7,004 nt of DNA from JAIOYV01 sp964388245 (GTDB lineage: Bacteria > Bacteroidota > Bacteroidia > Bacteroidales > M50B96), in contig CAYLZH010000254.1 of NCBI GenBank assembly GCA_964388245.1, positions 1 to 7,004 on the forward strand, given 5' to 3'. Positions 1-6,441 of the stretch are shown one piece after another (the first letter of the stretch is position 1; each line of letters starts with the position of its first letter). The position numbers and the translations under genes are program-made. Under the pieces are notes generated by a model, which ran no database searches, was not told the origin of the DNA, and was given only the letters and a program-made list of their open reading frames with translations.

Positions 1-52
1 CCGAATTTTAAGCAATTTTTGATGAAAATCTGAGGTTGCTGTCCAAGTTGGG

Positions 53-1375
53 TTATACATTCAATGAGTGATGCTCATGGAATTTTTTTAATCTGTATTC
101 CAGGTCAGGAAATTGACTTTCGTGGGTTTGTGAAACACAAGCCCGCAATCCTTCCGATCGCTCACTGCCAGTAATATCCAACGAAATGGCACTTACACCA
201 TAGTATAGCAGCTCTTCGATTAATTCCACTCCGCTAAGGCCGGGATACGAAATTGTAAAATAGAATCCATCGGCTATCGGATTGTCTTCATCTTTATCGT
301 ATACGATATTAAAACCATTTTCAGTAAAGATCCTTTTCATGATATTAGCACGGTTTCCGTATACTTTAACAGCATCGACAAAATTATACAAGCCATTGTT
401 TGCAGCCTTTAGCATAGCCGCAAAACCATATTGCACCGAATGAGCCACCCCCGACGACAGCGAATAAAGTGCCCCGTAAATCACAGCATATCCAAATTCA
501 TCGCTCGAGAAAAATCTTTTAAGGTCGGGAAAGCGACGTTTGTAAAGTTTATTCGATATAACCATTGTGCCAATTCGCTGTCCTGCATAGCTAAATGCCT
601 TCGAACTTGAAATCAGTAAAAGGAAATTGTCAGTGTATTTTGCTACACTTGGCTGAAATGGTGGTAGGCCGGGATGTGAATAATCTTTTCTGAAATCCAT
701 GCCAAAATAAGCCAGGTCTTCGATAACGACCACATCATATTTATTGGCCAGTTCGGCAATTATCCTTAGCTCTCTGTCGGTAAAGCAAATCCATGATGGA
801 TTGTTAGGGTTGGAATAGATCAGAGTCGAGATATTTCCTTTTGATAAATAGCTTTCGAGCTTATCCCTTAGTTTATCACCTCTGAAATCATATACGTCAA
901 AGGTCTCAAATTTAAGGCCTAAAACCCTCATTTGTTGTTTTTGAACAGGGAAGCCCGGATCGATAAACAGCATGGTGTCCTTTTTTATATCTCTTCGGCA
1001 CGAAACCAGGAATGCTGCAAATGCTCCCTGCATTGCACCAACACTTGGTATGCATCCCGCTTCATCAACATCAATGTCGAGGAATAATTTTACAAAGCGG
1101 GCAGCTTCGGGTTTTAGTGCAGCGACTCCTTCAATCATTGGGTATTTCGAAGCCACTCCTTTTTTTAGTGCTTCAATTTCTGCTTCGGTGCCAATATCAG
1201 GCGGATTAAGTCCCGGAACCCCCATCTCCATTCTGATAAATTTATCGCCGGTTTCTTTCTCGATATTATTTACAATTCGAACCAGTTCCCTTATCGTGCC
1301 CCTACCTACTTCCTGCAGGCCGCTTTCTTCGATTTGTTTTTTTACAGTTGCATAATCAATCGGTGTATCTTTCAT
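53..1375 (-). CDS. PLP-dependent aminotransferase, class I/II (fold type I)
   Basis: A cytoplasmic enzyme of the aspartate-aminotransferase fold that should transfer an amino group between an amino acid and a 2-oxo acid using pyridoxal phosphate; the substrate cannot be read from the sequence. Numbering from the ATG at 1375 (440 residues), the family landmarks are present: SNPNNPSW at 188-195 with the PLP-contacting Asn, IEDLAY at 218-223 with Asp220 (pyridine nitrogen) and Tyr223, SSSKAF at 256-261 with the Schiff-base Lys259, Arg267 in the following GQRIG, and Arg411 as the likely substrate-carboxylate Arg. The usual NPTG glycine is replaced (NPSW). The frame stays open to a TTG at 1432, giving 459 residues. 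I prefer the ATG because a Bacteroidota-type promoter lies at 1403-1433, inside the longer version, and the extra 19 residues are low-complexity. It is divergent from the sugar-kinase operon. No terminator is visible in the 52 bases after its stop. The family call is secure, the substrate unknown. Confidence 0.9.
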   Translation of the reverse strand: MKDTPIDYATVKKQIEESGLQEVGRGTIRELVRIVNNIEKETGDKFIRMEMGVPGLNPPDIGTEAEIEALKKGVASKYPMIEGVAALKPEAARFVKLFLDIDVDEAGCIPSVGAMQGAFAAFLVSCRRDIKKDTMLFIDPGFPVQKQQMRVLGLKFETFDVYDFRGDKLRDKLESYLSKGNISTLIYSNPNNPSWICFTDRELRIIAELANKYDVVVIEDLAYFGMDFRKDYSHPGLPPFQPSVAKYTDNFLLLISSSKAFSYAGQRIGTMVISNKLYKRRFPDLKRFFSSDEFGYAVIYGALYSLSSGVAHSVQYGFAAMLKAANNGLYNFVDAVKVYGNRANIMKRIFTENGFNIVYDKDEDNPIADGFYFTISYPGLSGVELIEELLYYGVSAISLDITGSERSEGLRACVSQTHESQFPDLEYRLKKFHEHHSLNV

Positions 1376-1402
1376 TGGATTAGTATTATTTAGATTATGA
1401 TA

Positions 1403-1433
1403 CAAGTATACTGATTCCTTCGAATTCTGCAAA
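1403..1433 (-). promoter_or_regulatory. Probable Bacteroidota-type promoter for the aminotransferase
   Basis: On the minus strand TTTG (1433-1430) is followed after exactly 19 bases by TATACTTG (1410-1403). This is close to the Bacteroidota primary-sigma consensus TTTG-N19/20-TAnnTTTG, with one mismatch in the -7 element. The expected transcription start is near 1397, leaving a leader of about 20 bases before the ATG at 1375. This supports that ATG over the upstream TTG at 1432. It is a motif match only; the match is by eye. Confidence 0.45.
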
Positions 1434-1528
1434 GTATATCATGAATATTACTGCGTGGATGGATTCAACAAACAACACATAAAACCTTGACAGTAAAATC
1501 AATCTTATTTCATATTTTAGCCTGCAAT

Positions 1529-2476
1529 ATGCAAACAGTAGCAATTGATTTAGGCGGGACTCGTATTAAAGCAGGAATTGTTGATAAAGGACGCATTATC
1601 GATCATTTTACAAAAACCATTGATCACACTTCCGATTTTTATGAAACAATGGGTGTTGTTGAAGAAGTGATCGCGGCATTAATTCAAAGAAACGGATTAA
1701 CATTTGACGGAAACCTGGGAATTGGCCTTGCAACACCAGGTATTGTAGATCCGAATCAAAAGCGCATTTTATCGATCGATAAAAAGCACTGTGGCGCAGT
1801 TGGATTTGATTTCCTGAAATGGATCAATGATCGCTACCAGGCGCCATTTTGCCTTAACCACGATACACGCTCAGCTCTAATAGGAGAATGGCAATTTGGT
1901 GCGGGGAGAGGTACCGACGACCTTGTAATGATAACCCTCGGTACAGGCATAGGGGCTGTAGCCATGATGAATGGGAAAATAGTGTATGGGAAGCACTATC
2001 AGGCCGCTTGTCTTGGTGGGCATTTTACAATCGATCGCAACGGTGCAATTTGTAACTGCGGAAATATTGGCTGCGCTGAGACACTTGCTTCATCATGGTC
2101 GCTTAAGGATCGAATTGCCAAAAATCCGTATATTTCAGAAAGCACGCTACGCGAGTTGCCTGAGCCTGGATTTCCTGAGTTATTTAAAGAAGCAGAAGCT
2201 GGAGATCAGTTATCAAATGAACTGATCGAAGACTGTCTCAGGATTTGGGCAAGTACAGCGGTGTCAATGATTCATGCCTATGATCCCGACCGGATAATTC
2301 TTGCAGGCGGTATAGTAACAGGAGCAGCAAACCGAATACTTCCATACATCGAAAAATGGGTTAAGAAACATGCATGGACACCCTGGGGTAGGGTTGAGGT
2401 TTGTATTGCAGAAAATACCGACCATGCTGCATTGCTTGGCCTTCATTATTTGTTAAACAATTCATCAGTTGTTTGA
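1529..2476 (+). CDS. ROK-family sugar kinase
   Basis: A cytoplasmic ATP-dependent sugar kinase of the ROK family (315 residues, usual length), probably phosphorylating a hexose at O6. Numbering from the ATG at 1529, it has the phosphate-1 loop DLGGT at 7-11, the likely catalytic Asp112 (in LNHDTRS), the phosphate-2 loop LGTGIG at 137-142, the ROK zinc motif CNCGNIGC with Cys175, Cys177 and Cys182, zinc-ligand His165, and the C-terminal DPDRIILAGGIV adenosine region. The substrate-contacting ExGH motif is altered: the stretch reads ACLGGH, so the Glu is missing while the His is kept. An in-frame TTG at 1487 would add 14 residues; I prefer the ATG because MQTVAIDLGGT is where the family normally begins. 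There is no clear Shine-Dalgarno. The gene ends 43 bases before the isomerase gene on the same strand, so the two are probably co-transcribed. The context suggests mannose or fructose rather than a plain glucokinase role, but this is inference. Confidence 0.9.
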   Translation: MQTVAIDLGGTRIKAGIVDKGRIIDHFTKTIDHTSDFYETMGVVEEVIAALIQRNGLTFDGNLGIGLATPGIVDPNQKRILSIDKKHCGAVGFDFLKWINDRYQAPFCLNHDTRSALIGEWQFGAGRGTDDLVMITLGTGIGAVAMMNGKIVYGKHYQAACLGGHFTIDRNGAICNCGNIGCAETLASSWSLKDRIAKNPYISESTLRELPEPGFPELFKEAEAGDQLSNELIEDCLRIWASTAVSMIHAYDPDRIILAGGIVTGAANRILPYIEKWVKKHAWTPWGRVEVCIAENTDHAALLGLHYLLNNSSVV

Positions 2477-2519
2477 TAACTGGTGTTGGGCATAAAACCT
2501 TTGATCAAATTGAGAAATA

Positions 2520-4271
2520 ATGGGAAAAAACTTCACAAAACAACCATTCATCGAAGTGTCAGGTGATTATCACTGTTTTACAGGTTGGAAACAGATGGCT
2601 TATGAATTAAACCGTGCCATTGAGGAAAATGGTCGAGAACAATATAATATTGTTGTCGAATGCTATCAGGGGGTTTATAAAGAAAGGTTGCTGAGCGAGA
2701 TTGCCAGGACATTCCCAAATTCAACAATTATAAATGCTGAACAAGCAATGAAAGATGAATCTGTGGTGAAGGAGATGATTTGGCCCGATGTGACTGACGA
2801 CCGAATATTCGGTTTCATGAGTCGCTTGAATATTGAGGATTTTTATGATAGTAAGCGTATAAAAAAGATCCAACGGAATTTGGACAATAACCCGGGAGTT
2901 CATTTTATAGTTGGAACAGGAGCATCTGTTGTTTCACCACATTGTGATTTGTTGATTTATGCTGATATGGCACGTTGGGAAATTCAACAAAGAATGAGGA
3001 GGCATGAAGTTGACAATCTCGGTATAAGGAATCGTGAAACAGAGGATTGGATGCTTTTATATAAACAGGGCTATTTTGTTGATTGGAGAGTATGCGATCG
3101 GTTAAAGAAAAGGCTTCATACACATATCGATTATCTTCTTGATACTAACAAGCATGAACAACCGAAACTCGTTTCTTATAAGGCAATACGGGACGGATTA
3201 AAACAAACTGTCCGGCAACCATTCAGTGTGGTGCCTTTTTTCGATCCGGGACCCTGGGGTGGTCAATGGATGAAAAAGGTGTGCGATCTCGATCAATCTG
3301 TTCAGAATTATGCCTGGTGTTTTAATTGTGTGCCCGAGGAAAACAGCCTCCTATTAAAGATTAGCGGACAACTGATAGAAATTCCCTCAATTAATCTGGT
3401 GTTTACACACCCCGGGGAGCTTCTCGGAGAACCGGTTCATGCCCGGTTTGGCGATGAATTTCCAATTCGTTTCGATTACCTCGATACCATGGATGGAGGG
3501 AACCTAAGCCTGCAGGTGCATCCTTTGACAGAATATATTCAGGAGAAATTCGGAGTTAATTATACTCAGGATGAAAGCTATTACTTAATGGAGACCGGTG
3601 AGTCAGCAAAAGTTTACCTTGGTCTGAAAGAAGGCGTTGATAAGCAGGCTTTTATCGAAGACCTTGAAAAGACACAAACCGGTACTGAACCTTTCAATAC
3701 GGAAAAGTATGTGGAAACCTGGCCGGTGAAAAAACATGACCATTTTCTGATTCCTGGCGGGACGATTCATTGCTCGGGAAAGAATTGCGTGGTGCTCGAG
3801 ATTAGTGCAACACCTTATATATTTACCTTCAAACTTTGGGATTGGGGAAGACTTGGTTTGGATGGTAAGCCGCGACCTATTAATATCGACCATGCAAAAA
3901 ATGTGATTCAATGGGACAGAACTGCATCGTGGACAAAAAAACAATTGGTTAATCGAATCGATAAAGTAGCCGAAGGCGAGGGATGGATAGAGGAACGTAC
4001 CGGACTTCATGAACGTGAGTTTATCGAGACTCGTCGTCATTGGTTTACAGGTAAGGTAGAACATATAATGTCGGGCAGTGTGGAGGTACTGAACCTGGTT
4101 GAAGGTGATGAAATAATTGTTGAAAGTCCGAATGGCAGCTTCAATCCATTTAAAGCGCATTATGCTGAAACCTTTATTGTGCCTGCTGTTGTTGGGAGAT
4201 ACACCATTCGGCCAAACGGAAACTCAGAAGGTAAACGTTGTGCTACAATCAAGGCATATGTCAGATTTTAG
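2520..4271 (+). CDS. Class I mannose-6-phosphate isomerase with N-terminal kinase-like domain
   Basis: A two-part, 583-residue protein. Residues about 235-583 form a class I (cupin) phosphomannose isomerase, which interconverts mannose-6-phosphate and fructose-6-phosphate. The start of the domain is marked by PWGG at 245-248, and the metal ligands are all visible: Gln332 and His334 in LQVHP, Glu352 in DESYY, and His417 in IPGGTIH. The sugar-binding segment DWGRLGLDGKPR is at 441-452. Residues about 1-210 resemble a nucleoside-kinase-like fold (YNIVVECYQGVYKERLL at 42-58; GTGAS at 132-136; ADMARWEIQQRMRR at 148-161). They have no GxxGxGK[ST] P-loop, so this part is probably not an active ATP-using kinase. 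Stand-alone bacterial ManA is about 300-390 residues, so the extension is substantial. GAGAA at 2512-2516 may help initiation at the ATG. It follows the ROK kinase gene by 43 bases, and its 3' end overlaps the convergent transporter gene by 11 bases. Isomerase call confident; N-terminal role unknown. Confidence 0.87.
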   Translation: MGKNFTKQPFIEVSGDYHCFTGWKQMAYELNRAIEENGREQYNIVVECYQGVYKERLLSEIARTFPNSTIINAEQAMKDESVVKEMIWPDVTDDRIFGFMSRLNIEDFYDSKRIKKIQRNLDNNPGVHFIVGTGASVVSPHCDLLIYADMARWEIQQRMRRHEVDNLGIRNRETEDWMLLYKQGYFVDWRVCDRLKKRLHTHIDYLLDTNKHEQPKLVSYKAIRDGLKQTVRQPFSVVPFFDPGPWGGQWMKKVCDLDQSVQNYAWCFNCVPEENSLLLKISGQLIEIPSINLVFTHPGELLGEPVHARFGDEFPIRFDYLDTMDGGNLSLQVHPLTEYIQEKFGVNYTQDESYYLMETGESAKVYLGLKEGVDKQAFIEDLEKTQTGTEPFNTEKYVETWPVKKHDHFLIPGGTIHCSGKNCVVLEISATPYIFTFKLWDWGRLGLDGKPRPINIDHAKNVIQWDRTASWTKKQLVNRIDKVAEGEGWIEERTGLHEREFIETRRHWFTGKVEHIMSGSVEVLNLVEGDEIIVESPNGSFNPFKAHYAETFIVPAVVGRYTIRPNGNSEGKRCATIKAYVRF

Positions 4272-5592
4272 TCTCTCTTTCGAGTTGCTCTAACGAGCGT
4301 CCTTTAGTTTCTAAAAGGTATCTTCGGAAAACAAAAAAACTTAGAAATGTAATGATGGCACATCCTAAAAATATATAACCAACCCCACTACCATCGCCGA
4401 ATAGTCCTTTAATAACCGGAAACAAAAAAGCAATCAGGCCGTTGAACAACCATAATGCAAATGAGCTTGCCGAAGTTGCCCTTGCCCTGATTGAGTTAGG
4501 ATACATCTCTGATAGAAGCACCCAGATTACAGCTCCTTGTGAAAATGCGAAAAATGCAATAAATCCGACCAACGCAATCAGCATTATATCGCCACTAATA
4601 CCCTGAAGGTAGGCATAACCAAACCAGGCAAGGAAGAAACTCATCCCAAACGAACCGGTAAGCAACATTTTTTTTCTGCCTATCCGGTCAATTACCATTA
4701 AAGCAACAATTGTAAAAAACAGGTTTGTTGCACCAATGATAACCGTTTGACCTATCGACGATTCTGTGGAAAATCCTGCTGTCTGAAAGATATCGGTTGC
4801 ATAATACATAACGATATTAATACCGGTCATCTGATTAAAAAACGCAACCGATATACCGATCATCAAAAGCTTTATGTTTTTTTTCGATAACAGATTTTCT
4901 TTTTTTCTTTCCTTGTCAGGTTTTAGTGATGCTTTAATTTCATTGAGCAATTGTCCTGTGTTTTCATCCTTATGAAGTAGCTCAAGAGTATCAGCCGCTT
5001 TTTGTTCGAACCCTTTCTTAACAAGCCATCTTGGACTTCTGCTTACAAAAAATAAAAGAACAAAAAATGCTAAAGCAGGTACCACTTCACTGACAAACAT
5101 CCATCTCCAATTGTTAATCCCTGAGTTAAGTAACAGATAGTCTGAGAAGAATGCCACTAAAATACCCGTTACAATAGCCACCTGAAAAGTAATAGTAAGT
5201 CTTCCTCTAAAGCTTGCAGGTGCAATTTCAGTAATATACATGGGCGAGAGTACCGAAGCACCTCCAACTGCCACACCACCAATAAACCTGAACACAATGA
5301 ATGAGGAGACACTTTGAGCCATCCCGCTTCCCACAGCAGAAATGATAAAGAATATTGCCAGAATTTTGAGCATGTCACGACGCCCGGCCCGGTCGGCAAA
5401 GTGTCCAATAAATAGGGCGCCCGGGATACATCCAATCAAAGCTGCACTAACGGCCCATCCCTCCATAGTGTTGCTTAGCTCAAAATATTCTCTGAAAAAA
5501 GGGAGTGCTCCGTTTATTACGGCAGTATCAAAACCGAAAAGCAATCCGCCAAGAGCAGAAACAATTGCATAAGAGAGTATTCGTAAGTTCAT
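4261..5592 (-). CDS. Sugar-porter MFS transporter (XylE/GLUT type)
   Basis: An inner-membrane transporter of the sugar-porter family, probably a proton-linked hexose or pentose importer, 443 residues with a 12-helix hydrophobicity pattern. The signatures run in the expected order: GGLLFGFD at 15-22 with the helix-1 Asp22, GHFADRAGRR at 63-72, PMYITEIAPASFRGRL at 117-132, SRSPRW at 184-189 (for PESPR), NQMTGINIVMYY at 253-264, DRIGRKK at 302-308, WVLLSEMYPNSIRAR at 357-371, and LETKG at 427-431 (for PETKG). Compared with E. coli XylE, the sugar-binding Gln137, Gln254, Asn259 and Trp357 are conserved, one of the paired glutamines is Asn253, and the position of XylE Gln415 is Leu380, so the specificity may differ from xylose. 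It starts at the ATG at 5592. Two minus-strand terminators upstream should insulate it from read-through, so it probably has its own promoter, though I found no convincing one. The neighbouring kinase and isomerase suggest a hexose substrate. Confidence 0.92.
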   Translation of the reverse strand: MNLRILSYAIVSALGGLLFGFDTAVINGALPFFREYFELSNTMEGWAVSAALIGCIPGALFIGHFADRAGRRDMLKILAIFFIISAVGSGMAQSVSSFIVFRFIGGVAVGGASVLSPMYITEIAPASFRGRLTITFQVAIVTGILVAFFSDYLLLNSGINNWRWMFVSEVVPALAFFVLLFFVSRSPRWLVKKGFEQKAADTLELLHKDENTGQLLNEIKASLKPDKERKKENLLSKKNIKLLMIGISVAFFNQMTGINIVMYYATDIFQTAGFSTESSIGQTVIIGATNLFFTIVALMVIDRIGRKKMLLTGSFGMSFFLAWFGYAYLQGISGDIMLIALVGFIAFFAFSQGAVIWVLLSEMYPNSIRARATSASSFALWLFNGLIAFLFPVIKGLFGDGSGVGYIFLGCAIITFLSFFVFRRYLLETKGRSLEQLERETKI

Positions 5593-5699
5593 TAGCTGAA
5601 TTTTAAAACAATTTAACCTGTGCTAAACATACAAAATTTTAGAAGATACAGGGATCGCTATATTGAAAGATTAAATATTTTGTACCTATGTTGTTCCTT

Positions 5700-5726
5700 A
5701 AAAAAAAACCGACTCGTGAAAGTCGG
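5700..5726 (-). terminator. Rho-independent terminator, minus strand
   Basis: On the minus strand a perfect 6-bp GC-rich stem (CCGACT 5709-5714 with AGTCGG 5721-5726, 6-base loop) is followed directly by nine T (complement of A5700-5708). It would stop transcripts coming from higher coordinates before the MFS gene. The stem is related in sequence to that of the second terminator at 5868-5896. Confidence 0.8.
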
Positions 5727-5736
5727 CTATTCCGCA

Positions 5737-5775
5737 CCCGGGGCCCCGACCAATCGGGGCAGGGCCACAATGGCC
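5737..5775. repeat. GC-rich cluster of small palindromes
   Basis: Within AT-rich surroundings this stretch holds a 10-base palindrome CGGGGCCCCG (5739-5748), a 7-bp hairpin GCCCCGA/TCGGGGC (5743-5749 with 5754-5760, loop CCAA), and a 5-bp hairpin GGCCA/TGGCC (5763-5767 with 5771-5775). The first two are mutually exclusive. It resembles an extragenic palindromic repeat unit, but one copy in a 7-kb window cannot establish a repeat family. There is no sign of coding. Confidence 0.45.
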
Positions 5776-5867
5776 ATCCCGATTAGATTCAGGACACATC
5801 TGCCATTTTCTATAACTAACATTGACAATTTTCAGGGCTACACTTGTTGGAGATAAAATTAATGAAT

Positions 5868-5896
5868 AAAAAAACCGGCTCGTTTATGAGTCGGTT
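5868..5896 (-). terminator. Second Rho-independent terminator, minus strand
   Basis: A 9-bp stem (AACCGGCTC 5873-5881 with GAGTCGGTT 5888-5896, one G:T pair, 6-base loop) is followed on the minus strand by a T run (complement of A5868-5874; two of those bases belong to the stem). It shares the core CCG(A/G)CTCGT with the terminator at 5700-5726, which suggests duplication. What it once terminated is no longer intact. Confidence 0.75.
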
Positions 5897-5902
5897 TCTA
5901 AA

Positions 5903-5930
5903 GTACCCAGAAGCGGGGAAATATCGAACT
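5903..5930 (-). pseudogene. Possible tRNA 3'-end remnant
   Basis: Read on the minus strand, GTTCGATA (a T-loop-like sequence) is followed by a C-rich stretch and CTTCTGGGTAC, which looks like the 3' acceptor strand of a tRNA. Six bases later comes the stem of the 5868-5896 terminator, the normal spacing for a tRNA followed by its terminator. The T-stem pairs poorly (about 3 of 5 pairs), and no anticodon arm, D arm or 5' acceptor strand can be found upstream. If it is tRNA-derived, it is a dead fragment. The call rests on resemblance and position only. Confidence 0.25.
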
Positions 5931-6065
5931 TTTTTGCTCGGGATATGGATTTGATTATTGATCATTCAAAGCTTTTTGGAATTACTTCTTAAGGCTGTTA
6001 ACAGAAATCTAAAATACATAAAAAATGGCAAATAAGGATGCATAATCAATAGCTTCAAAACTACA

Positions 6066-6224
6066 TTAATTTTTCTGTTTTTTAAATATTGTTTCTCTGT
6101 TTTTCATTCGTTAGCTTTCTCCATTTAGTTTGATTATTTCATATCTGTGCAAGATTATATCCAATAAAACTGTAGTCAGAATCTTATCATTCAGGACATC
6201 GGCACATTCTTTAGGGCTATAGAA
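6066..6224 (-). pseudogene. istB: C-terminal remnant of IS21-family IstB transposition ATPase
   Basis: The minus-strand frame reads ECADVLNDKILTTVLLD, then HRYEIIKLNGES, a TAA stop (6113-6111), then RMKNRETIF and a final stop at 6068-6066. This matches the conserved C-terminal end of IstB helper ATPases of IS21-family elements (W.e.lgD..Lt.a.lDR.lh....i.l.G.SYR.k.R.tiF). The internal TAA stands exactly where the Tyr of SYR is expected, consistent with a TAT/TAC-to-TAA change. Only about 50 residues remain of a protein that is usually about 240-260 residues long. The AAA+ Walker motifs and the partner transposase IstA are absent, and a stop closes the frame just upstream (6227-6225). It is a fossil of an earlier insertion, not functional. 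The match is from memory of the family pattern. Confidence 0.6.
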
Positions 6225-6398
6225 TTACCAGAACCAGTGAACCTTCAACTTTTCATTCATTTAAAGAGAAAGATTTTTAACTATGACAAGCTATTTGATG
6301 CAATAATTAAAATCCAATTTAACAGGAGTACTTCCGAATTCCATATTGCCAATATATAAATATTCAGTTACATGAAAATTAATGTGAGAATCTAATCT
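6225..6398. other. AT-rich non-coding stretch between IstB remnant and IS200-type element
   Basis: I see no reading frame of useful length, no RNA gene and no hairpin here. Minus-strand reading frames contain several stops and nothing I can align to IstB beyond the C-terminal piece. It may be decayed IS sequence or the ancestral flank. Confidence 0.4.
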
Positions 6399-6430
6399 CT
6401 TTGGGGTTAGTTCCCCGAAGCTCTGCTTCG
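6399..6430 (+). repeat. Left-end hairpins of IS200-type element (two alternative folds)
   Basis: Two stems compete here. Fold A pairs CTTTGGGG (6399-6406) with CCCCGAAG (6413-6420), 8 bp with one T:G pair and a 6-base loop. Fold B pairs CGAAGC (6416-6421) with GCTTCG (6425-6430), loop TCT. They share 6416-6420, so only one can form at a time. As single-stranded DNA, fold B is the likely transposase recognition hairpin because its apex matches the right end. As RNA, both lie in the transposase leader. Confidence 0.65.
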
Positions 6431-6441
6431 AATATTCCTTA

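Noticed and set aside
1487..1520. Possible promoter for the kinase operon (TTG at 1487, TATTTTAG at 1513)
   Set aside because: The spacing is 23 bases and the -7 element is imperfect, and the transcript would begin almost at the ATG. It is too weak to list as a feature.
3603..4160. A 185-codon minus-strand reading frame inside the isomerase gene
   Set aside because: It lies opposite the conserved metal-site coding region and has no recognisable domain; it is a shadow of the real gene.
4270..4330. A/T-rich stem near CCTTTAG/CTAAAAGG as a terminator between the convergent genes
   Set aside because: The stem is imperfect and AT-rich, has no T run, and lies inside the transporter coding region.
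5617..5652. CCTGT...ACAGG inverted repeat and a TATGTTTA box upstream of the transporter
   Set aside because: The repeat arms are only 5 bases and far apart, and the box lacks a -33 partner at the right distance.
5620..5856. A 78-codon plus-strand reading frame in the spacer
   Set aside because: It runs straight through a terminator hairpin and a palindrome cluster, has no family resemblance and no initiation signal; it is chance.
6180..6225. A minus-strand stretch reading TGSGNS, suggestive of a Walker A motif
   Set aside because: It is in a different frame from the IstB remnant, lacks the Lys, and is too short to support an ATP-binding site.
6403..6430. Left-end hairpins as a CRISPR-like or riboswitch element
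   Set aside because: There is no repeat-spacer pattern and no known aptamer core; transposon-end and leader structures of the adjacent tnpA explain them.
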